Assembly: GCA_004325065.1 (NCBI GenBank)
Contig: PITI01000343.1
Coordinates: 1 to 14,098, forward strand
DNA from: Hamiltosporidium magnivora
Taxonomy: Eukaryota > Microsporidia > Dubosqiidae
Direction of reading: 5' to 3'
DNA: 14,098 bases
Shown here: positions 1-7,397 of the stretch, piece by piece
Numbering within the stretch: the first letter of the stretch is position 1
How the letters are laid out: the number at the start of each line of letters is the position of its first letter
Made by a program: the position numbers and the translations under genes
Notes under the pieces: model-generated
The model's input: the letters and a program-made list of their open reading frames with translations, nothing else
What the model was told of the DNA's origin: nothing
Databases searched by the model: none

Positions 1-1059
1 ATCTATCTATAATCAATTTTATAGTGTAATTAATTTATTTATTTTTATCTTTACCAATAATATTCAAAGTTTCGAATTGTAAGCAGTAGCTGTTCGTTTT
101 ATTATATAAAATATAGAAATATTTTCCTTCAAAATTAAATAATATTTCTATTCACAACTGTATTGATTACTCTAATCGAATATAAATTTAAAAATATTAC
201 AATACATTTATCGATTACTTGTGTAATAATTAAAACTATCTTTTAATGTTAAAAATTTGCACAAATAATGTATGATTGCATCACAGATATTTATTTTAAG
301 TCAAAATAATTTGCTATTTGATAGATTCGAAAAAGTTCCAAATTAATTATTCTCTATTTATAATAAAAAAAATTGCGACTTTAAGAAACATTTTTGAAAT
401 TAAATATTAAATATATCTTTACAAAGTATAAACCTTCTATTGATTATCTTATCGATCCCAAATTATCTATGAAATTAGTTTCACTTATGAACACCTAGGT
501 TCATCTATATTCTTTTAACTGTAAATATGAACATTTTATTTAGGTTTTTATTATTTCTCCTATATATTCTATATTATATTATATTTTTGTCTTAATTGAG
601 AACTTCCTAGTGTATTTCGAAACTCTCGATCTTAAATTTGTTAGATAGGAATTATATACACACGAGAATTCATATAAATAAAAGTTATAAAAATTTCAAC
701 TATGGAAAGTCATATGTTGACGAATTAAAACAGCCAAAATCTATTTAGATTGATCAATGATTTAATCCATAACTTTAAGTAATTTAATTTATTTTTATTA
801 TAAAAATATCAGATTTTTTTGGGATTTTCGACAATAGATTAATTTTGTTAATAATTTATGGCAAATGCAATATTACTTATGATGCCTTCAAACAAACATC
901 GTATAAACCTATATAATTTTATTTAACACATAAAAATAAAAAACAACTACCACAAGATAATGAATACCATAAACATACTTTGGTTTTGATTGAGTTTTTA
1001 AATCTTGATTTTTTAATTTTAGAGTCACGAAAAGCATACAAAGAAATGTTCTTAAAAGT
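1..1059. other. Gene-free AT-rich sequence
   Basis: I see no reading frame with recognisable protein character, no tRNA-like structure and no tandem array. The sequence is AT-rich with frequent stops in all frames. It appears to be ordinary intergenic DNA. Confidence 0.6.
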
Positions 1060-1690
1060 ATAGTCGATATAAAGTGAGAATATCTTATTTTAGAAGAATC
1101 TCGCGACTCTAAATATAGAGGTACTGGTATTCTTAGTTAAAATAAACCGACAGCAAATCGAGAAGATTAGATGAGAATTTAGGCAATCCTTAGATTCAAA
1201 TATATATTAAAAAACTAGAATAGCTTTGAATTTTGAAATTCTTGGCTTTGAATGATAACTCTTCGAACGGATTCCAGAAAGTGATTGGATTCAAAAAGTA
1301 AAGTTTAACCTTAAATTCTAAAGCTAGAAACAGCAGAAACTATATAGTTTGATCAAATGAAAATTTCTTTTGTAGTTTTGACATAAATAAACGCAAAAAT
1401 AGAGGCTCGTGATAAAAATATGAAGATTAAAGAAGTTAAAGTCTAAGCTCTTTATAAACTGTAAGAAGTAACTGAGTGTCTACTTTTATTACAGAAAATA
1501 TACTTTTAAAAGTTTTTAGATAGAGTGATTCCTATTTTTTTTTGCTTATATTTAAATTTTACTTTTGAAAGCGATTTTAAATGAAAGTTCTTATCGTAGC
1601 ATCTGTGATATCATTTAGAAGCCTATATTTATGTTCATGCTATGCTGAATGTACAATATATAGAATCTATACCCTCGAATTAAGGTAATT
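1060..1690. other. Raised-G+C island, possible decayed gene of unknown type
   Basis: Hand counts per 60-base line are mostly 25-33% G+C (for example 33% at 1141-1200 and 32% at 1261-1320), above the surrounding AT-rich DNA and similar to or above the two real genes. All frames are interrupted by stops. Short open pieces exist on both strands, such as plus-strand LFERIPESDWIQKVKFNLKF near 1259-1318, but none matches a family I can name. A 35-codon ATG frame at 1581-1688 (plus) encodes a signal-peptide-like start, MKVLIVASVISF. The best guess is a degraded gene or mobile element; identity unknown. Confidence 0.3.
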
Positions 1691-2280
1691 AACTATATTT
1701 TCCTTTTTTATATGAATTCAACGAACGTTCATATCCAAAACATCATTTATTGAAGCCTTAAATTTTAAAATATAAAATTTTGTAGTTTCATTTAGCTTAA
1801 TACGATCAAATTTGTATATTTTGGCAAAATTAATCTTTATATTTTCCATTCGGATATTTAATTGCATATATATGTGTCGCGAAAATTAAAAATTTACTTT
1901 TTTAAATATCTAACTCAAAACGGAAAAAAAATATTTTATATTTGAATTTTTATATGAATCATATAATATAGTTATTGCGTCCAAAATAGCCGACACAGCA
2001 CTAAAATTTCAAGAATTAAACAATCTAATCCACTATTGAATTTTACAAACGAAAAAATTTAAATTAATCTAATTTAGAAATAACAATGTTTTATATATCA
2101 ATAGTAAAATCTCAACAAAATAGAGACATTTTAAAAAACATAACATTAATTTTATAAATTTAATCTTATCTTCAATTATATAAATTAACGTAATATTCAG
2201 AAAATCAATTACCATATTATTTTAAAATATTGTTACTACAAATCATATCAACTAGATAGTAAAAACTGCCATAAACAATA
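1691..2280. other. Gene-free AT-rich sequence downstream of the flippase
   Basis: This stretch lies 3' of the minus-strand flippase stop. It contains no convincing frame. No clear AATAAA signal is seen close behind the stop on the minus strand, and no other feature can be supported. Confidence 0.55.
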
Positions 2281-5200
2281 TTATTTTTCGTAATGATACT
2301 TATCATAAATTATATCAAATAAATAATCAACAAAAACCGTTAAAGAAATAATACAAAGTGATGCCAGATAAAACAAAGGAACACCATATAAGTTCAAACT
2401 TGATCCATTAATTTCATTATCTATTTCTTGAATACCAAAAATAGTAAGAAAATACAAAAATAAACTTAAAAATATTCCAATGTACGAAAATATAACAAAA
2501 AAAGAAATGCTTCTTATTTGGCGAACCAATATCGTAGTAAAAACAATCAGTGAAAAGTAATTGTTCATTGGTGTATAACCACACACCAATCCATTATGAG
2601 ATTCGAATCCATTTATATACAAAATACCAAACGACAACCAAAATACTGTTGAAGCTTTGATAAGTGAAAGTATTAAATTGTAAAATATTTCTAAGTTTGA
2701 AAAATATTTTCTTGGTTCTTTATATTTTCTCGGATTTTCCATTAAATATTCTTCTGGATGATCCTTATCAAAAAGACATATCGATAATGGAACAAAGGAT
2801 GTGAAAAGTACGTTATAATAATTTAGAAAGAAAAAATTATAAATTGGTTTTCCTGAAAATCCATTAAAAAAGTTGTAATAAAATTGTATCAAAATAAAAT
2901 AAAAATTCTTAAAAAAAGAATTCAAAGTCAATTTTGAAAATCTCATAAAATTATATCTCCCGTGAACCAATAACAATCTTTTGAGACATTGAAATTCAGG
3001 AATCGAAAAATCTGATGTTAGACTAGCCTGTGTTCCTTCTTTTCCTTGGATCCCTACACCTATACAGGATGATTGTAACATCGGAACATCATTATTTCCA
3101 TCCCCGATTCCTAAAACATTTTTTCTTTTTTTTACGAGTAATTTGGTTATTTCTGCCTTCATTTCAGGCGTAGCCCGATAAATAATTACAGAATCGCAAT
3201 CTAAAACAGAAGAACTCTCTTTTAAATTATTTATAATAAATCTAGGTTTTTCTACGATACTTTTATTTGTTGATTCCCAGTTTCTATCTAAAATACCACA
3301 ATTTATTCCACATGAAATAGAAGTTTCTCGTTTGTCTCCTGTAATCATCCAAGTCTTTATACCTGCCATTTTCAAAGCAGACAATGTCTGTGAAACATTA
3401 TCTTGCAATTTATCTTCTATAAAAGTTGTTCCTATGTATATTAAATTGGTTTCCATTTCTGTAAATAATTTATCTAATAGTTGTTTTCTATCTTCAAATC
3501 CTATATTTTCATAAATTACTTTGAAATTTACAAATTCTTTTGAATTTATTTCTTTATATGCAAATACCAAAGATCTTAAATCTGAATTCGAATTTATTAT
3601 TTTTTGAACTTTACAATAAAAAATCTGTAAATCCTTATCGATTTTCATTTTTTGAATATCTTGGAGAACCATTTGATCAGATCCTTTAATAAAAAGAAAA
3701 TGTTTTTTAAAAATTGTCATTACAACTGTCATCCTTTGTCTCTCGGAACTAAAAGGATAAACCATTGATATATCACATCTGACAGTGTTGGATCCAATTT
3801 TTAATAAAATATAATTTTCATTTCTTTCTGTTATATAACATTTTTCTTCCTCTAGCGCATTCAATATACATACTTCATCTTGAGACACGCCTTCATATTT
3901 TTCATTCAATCTTTCTACACTGTTGCAACATAAAATAGAAAATATAAGCAACAACGGAAAATTGTTTTTTAAATCATTTTCTGTAATTTTAGAACATCCT
4001 TTTTTACAAAAAATACTTTTTTCTTTATTCTTTGCATACTCCCACGCCGATACAAGTTCATTTCTTTCCACAAAATCCGAGAAATCTTTAATTTGATATT
4101 TACGTAATATCATTTCATTTTTAGTTAATGTTCCTGTTTTATCGGTTAATACATATTCAACTATTCCTATATCTTCAATGACATTTGAATTTCTACATCT
4201 CGAATTTATTCCATTAAATCTTAACTTTTCATCGTTTGAAATATATAAAGCTTGAAATATTCTAGAAATCTCTATCATAACAAAGAGTGAAAGTGGAATT
4301 ATATAACTAAACAAAATATAATTTGTACCCGTCAACTTTAAAGACTCTTCCCCTAAATTAGGACTCAAATATAGATATTGAATATTATCCTTTTTTAGAA
4401 ATAATGATGCAAGTATGGAAGTAATTGTCAAGACAATAAAATAAAATAAAAACATGTAAATAAGCTTATTATTAACCATCATTTCAAAAATAGAAATTCT
4501 TATATTTGTTTGATGAAGTGATTTAGATAATTGTGTTTTATTTCCTACAGAAATTACAATTCCAAATATTTGTTTGGTATTTTTCAATTTACTTCCTCTT
4601 AAAAGAATATTTTTTTCTGATTGCATTATTTGATCAGTTTCGGTTTTTATATAACATTCAATATCAGAATTTATACTTCGATTATCGTTTATATCGAGAG
4701 ATTTGATCTTTTTAAGCATTTCTATCATACATGAACATGTTGATGGATATATTTCTCTTTCTGTAAAATTTACTGAATCATAAATTATTTGTGTGCATTT
4801 TTTCATACTTTCTTCAAAAAGTGAAAATTTTTTCTTTAAATTTACTTCTCCATCAATATTACAGGTCTGAACAAAACAATAATTTTTACATTTTTGTTCT
4901 GTACTATGAATTAAAGAGTTCAACAGTACAATATCTGCAGGTATTTCTTCATTTTCCATGACCACTACATAATCGCCATATTTTAGATCTTCTACATTTT
5001 CTTGAAAAATTTTAAGCTTTTCATCAGAAATATCATATTTGATAATAAAAACGGGTTTTTCATTGATTTCATTATCCTGTTGATGTCTATTATAATCTTC
5101 AATTCCATCTTTTATCATTGCAACTCCCAAAACAATTGAAAGTGCTATAAGATATGTATACGGTGTAAATGGAGATATAGATGGTATAATCAATAAAATA

Positions 5201-5319
5201 AGCGTAACAAGAAAAAACAAATTATTGTATTTTGTAAATTGCATGTATAAATTTAAAGGAATAAATGAATATGCCGTGTATTTTGAAGTAATTATTCTAT
5301 TTTGTTTTTCTTCTTTCAT
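2281..5319 (-). CDS. P4-type phospholipid-transporting ATPase (aminophospholipid flippase)
   Basis: This 1012-residue protein is a lipid flippase. The family moves phospholipids from the outer/lumenal to the cytosolic leaflet, using ATP and an aspartyl-phosphate intermediate. The N-terminus opens with the P4 signature (N7, T11-K13-Y14-T15, P21-L22-N23-L24), followed by TM1-2 (about 33-70) and the actuator motif DGEV (156-159). The NILLRG motif (237-242) precedes TM3 (about 287-308), and TM4 carries PLSL (342-345). The phosphorylation motif DKTGTLT (393-399) has catalytic Asp393. N-domain motifs are SQDE (479-482), R527-Q-R-M and KGSD (545-548). P-domain motifs are IEDKLQ (634-639), TGDK (660-663) and GDGNND (739-744). 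Six further membrane segments (about 801-1003) end the protein, and TM5 Lys804 in FFKN is retained. The start is the only upstream Met and places the signature immediately after it, so the cytosolic N-tail is almost absent; the length is short compared with yeast Drs2. It is a single exon ending in TAA. Oddities are DGEV instead of DGET and Asn742 in GDGxND. Class (Drs2/Dnf-like) is inferred from the TM4 FQA context. No Cdc50 partner is visible in the window. Confidence 0.96.
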   Translation of the reverse strand: MKEEKQNRIITSKYTAYSFIPLNLYMQFTKYNNLFFLVTLILLIIPSISPFTPYTYLIALSIVLGVAMIKDGIEDYNRHQQDNEINEKPVFIIKYDISDEKLKIFQENVEDLKYGDYVVVMENEEIPADIVLLNSLIHSTEQKCKNYCFVQTCNIDGEVNLKKKFSLFEESMKKCTQIIYDSVNFTEREIYPSTCSCMIEMLKKIKSLDINDNRSINSDIECYIKTETDQIMQSEKNILLRGSKLKNTKQIFGIVISVGNKTQLSKSLHQTNIRISIFEMMVNNKLIYMFLFYFIVLTITSILASLFLKKDNIQYLYLSPNLGEESLKLTGTNYILFSYIIPLSLFVMIEISRIFQALYISNDEKLRFNGINSRCRNSNVIEDIGIVEYVLTDKTGTLTKNEMILRKYQIKDFSDFVERNELVSAWEYAKNKEKSIFCKKGCSKITENDLKNNFPLLLIFSILCCNSVERLNEKYEGVSQDEVCILNALEEEKCYITERNENYILLKIGSNTVRCDISMVYPFSSERQRMTVVMTIFKKHFLFIKGSDQMVLQDIQKMKIDKDLQIFYCKVQKIINSNSDLRSLVFAYKEINSKEFVNFKVIYENIGFEDRKQLLDKLFTEMETNLIYIGTTFIEDKLQDNVSQTLSALKMAGIKTWMITGDKRETSISCGINCGILDRNWESTNKSIVEKPRFIINNLKESSSVLDCDSVIIYRATPEMKAEITKLLVKKRKNVLGIGDGNNDVPMLQSSCIGVGIQGKEGTQASLTSDFSIPEFQCLKRLLLVHGRYNFMRFSKLTLNSFFKNFYFILIQFYYNFFNGFSGKPIYNFFFLNYYNVLFTSFVPLSICLFDKDHPEEYLMENPRKYKEPRKYFSNLEIFYNLILSLIKASTVFWLSFGILYINGFESHNGLVCGYTPMNNYFSLIVFTTILVRQIRSISFFVIFSYIGIFLSLFLYFLTIFGIQEIDNEINGSSLNLYGVPLFYLASLCIISLTVFVDYLFDIIYDKYHYEK

Positions 5320-5329
5320 TATCTTTTAT

Positions 5330-5332
5330 GGG
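5330..5332 (-). promoter_or_regulatory. CCC-like motif upstream of the flippase start
   Basis: On the minus strand the triplet CCC (read as GGG on the plus strand) lies at -13 to -11 from the flippase ATG, in the context TTAATCCCATAAAAGATA before the ATG. It is the only C-run in an upstream segment otherwise made almost entirely of A and T. Microsporidian genes commonly carry a CCC-like or GGG-like signal just before the start codon, so it supports both the chosen start and the phylum assignment. One trinucleotide is weak evidence by itself. Confidence 0.5.
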
Positions 5333-5500
5333 ATTAAAAATAAAATAAAAATTAATTTACTTTTTTTAAAGAATTAATTATTATGCTTTAAAAAAAATTC
5401 GAAAAAAATTGAAACATAAATTACAAAAAAATAAAAAAATGTAATAAATTTTTTATAACATAATATGAGAATAAGGAATTAAAAAAAAATACTATAAAAT
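5333..5500. other. Extremely AT-rich upstream region of the flippase gene
   Basis: Hand counts give about 8% G+C for 5341-5400 and 10% for 5401-5460, with many runs of A or T. This is well below the flippase gene itself (near 25% in a sampled line) and below most of the remaining intergenic DNA. The position, directly upstream of the minus-strand flippase start, fits an AT-rich promoter. No discrete TATA element can be singled out in such sequence. Confidence 0.4.
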
Positions 5501-6459
5501 TATTACAAATTTTGCTAAATGAAAAGAGGTGTTCATTTCAGGTTTTAATTCAAAAACAATATTTTTTTAATTGTAAATTAATTTTCACGAAATAAATTTG
5601 AAAAAAAAGAAGAAATCTTAAATTTACCTTTTCATTCAAACGAATAAAATAAAATTTCTATAATCTTTGATATTGAAAAACAAATCCAAAACCGTATTTA
5701 AATGAAAGACAGGAAAAATATGTGTTTTAATTTTTTGCCTTAAAATTTTATAGGAAAAATAATTAATCGAAACAAATTTTATATAAAAGTGTTTCTTACA
5801 TGTTAATAACGATTTAAAGATCTTTTCTTAGGATTCTAGATCTAAATATTGGCCTGTCATTAGATATTTATTCTATTGTAATATAAAAATTCTAACTGGT
5901 TTAAATTGGTTGTGTATGTTTAAATATATCGAAATTAATTCATATTAAATTCATTAATGAGATTTCCGATTATTTTTCAAACATAATTGTTGGCTTTTTT
6001 TGCTCATTATACTCTTTCTGTTAAATAAAATCAACTGGTTGACAATAAAGTTAATTTTTTATTATTTTAGCCTTCCTCATACAATTTTCTTTCGAGGTTT
6101 TCTTGTATATCCAACGAAAACTTTTATTCCTTTAAAAATATAATAATAGATTAACTAGGTTTTAACATATTTTCTTTAGAGGAAAATAAAATTGTATCAA
6201 TTTGTTTTAGCGTAGTGAAATAAATATGATTGATTCTATTTATAGTAAATAATTGATGTAACGGATATACTGGTTGAAATGGTTGCTAAAATGCCATCTT
6301 ATGTTATCGAATACGAAAAAATCAAACCATATTTAAAAAAATAACTATATTGTGTTAAAAAACAACTGTATAATTAAACGTAGGTTTAAAATTTAAGTAT
6401 TTATCTTATCACGAAAAATTTCTGTAGATTTTACCGCTTTATATATTGAATATAAATTT
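5501..6459. other. Gene-free AT-rich sequence
   Basis: This is AT-rich intergenic DNA between the flippase upstream region and the transposon-like island. Poly-A and poly-T runs are common and all frames are closed at short intervals. No RNA gene, repeat array or conserved frame was seen. Confidence 0.55.
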
Positions 6460-7140
6460 GAGTAAGGGAGAGGATTACAAAACACGAAACAACCGGATTG
6501 CAATACATTGGGGAGAATTGATAAAAATATTAATTTTGGATTTTGGTCATGATTAAACCATCATACAATTTCTGTGTAGCGTAAGAATTGGTATAAGAAC
6601 GAAAATGTCTAATAAACAACTGAAATTGTTTTAGAAACGAGTTTGTAGTTTTTTTATCTGGCTAGAATATCAAATGCGACAGTTATTGTAGGTATTTGTC
6701 ATGTAACTGTTAGAAATACAGTGTTAATCACCCTTGTTCAAAGGGTAAATGACTGGGTAATACAAAACAAACTACTTTTACAAAGCCAAAATTTCTACTA
6801 AGCAGATTCCACTAAATAATATGATTTACGGTTTAAGGTATATCGATTAGTCGCTGCTTATATAATTAAATAGTTAGTCAGGGCAAAAAGCGTAGATTAT
6901 ATAGAAATAACGCTGATCTTGAAAATAAATAATCAAGTTTCCGAACTGTAATCACGCCCAAAGTAACAGATATGGACACATCGTAAGTTGTTTCATCTAT
7001 TAAATCAGTTCTGCAATTTTTTTAGATTAAAAACTTCTGATGTATATGTCTAAAAAATACCGATGTAGTGTTTTAGGGTAGTTGTTACTTTAAACCGGAG
7101 AAAGCGCTATTTTCACGAAAAAAAATATAAAAAACCTGCG
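6460..7140 (+). pseudogene. Probable decayed transposase gene, possibly IS1595/Merlin (ISXO2-like)
   Basis: G+C rises to 30-33% per 60-base line between 6661 and 7020, against about 10% at 5341-5460, which suggests old coding DNA. Plus-strand fragments, broken by stops and frameshifts, follow the order expected of an IS1595-type transposase. A Cys/basic fragment near 6570-6610 in two frames (C-S-V-R, then R-T-K-M-S) recalls the zinc-ribbon end. A 50-codon open piece at 6649-6798 contains SNATVIVGICHVTVRN and then QRVNDW, resembling the helix-turn-helix segment. A piece at 6892-6936 reads VDYIEI then TLILKINNQ, resembling the VEIDE catalytic start with the Asp-Glu pair lost. No terminal repeats were found. 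The family call is by eye from broken frames; a different degraded gene is quite possible. Confidence 0.3.
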
Positions 7141-7397
7141 ACTGCTATAAAAATGATGTCATGATTACCAAAAATTTAGATTTAATATCTCGAGCATTCT
7201 AAATTTCATTATATAAATTTATGTTGATCAGAATTATCTTTTTGCAGATAAATCGCTACAAAAAAATATAATTAATTACAAATTCAGTTTTTCTTTTTTA
7301 ATTTAATCTGTAAAGAATATATTTTGATATATTCTACTAAGTATAGAGAATCAAGAAATAATAGATAAAAATATCTAAAGAAAAAGAAGCCAAAATA
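7141..7397. other. AT-rich sequence downstream of the LRR gene
   Basis: Short intergenic stretch between the transposon-like island and the LRR stop codon. It contains no frame of note and no obvious polyadenylation signal immediately after the minus-strand TGA. Confidence 0.5.

Noticed and set aside
1..10. ATCTATCTAT at the window start as a microsatellite
   Set aside because: Only two and a half units are present; it does not extend as a tandem array.
2595..2615. TTCGAATCC string resembling a tRNA T-loop
   Set aside because: It lies inside the flippase gene, and no acceptor or anticodon stems can be paired around it.
3332..3514. Plus-strand 60-codon ATG frame
   Set aside because: It lies antisense inside the flippase P-domain coding region and has no independent character; it is a shadow frame.
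6040..6075. TTATTTTAG as a 3' splice site and possible intron
   Set aside because: No adjoining exon with coding character on either side; T-rich runs ending in AG are common in this sequence.
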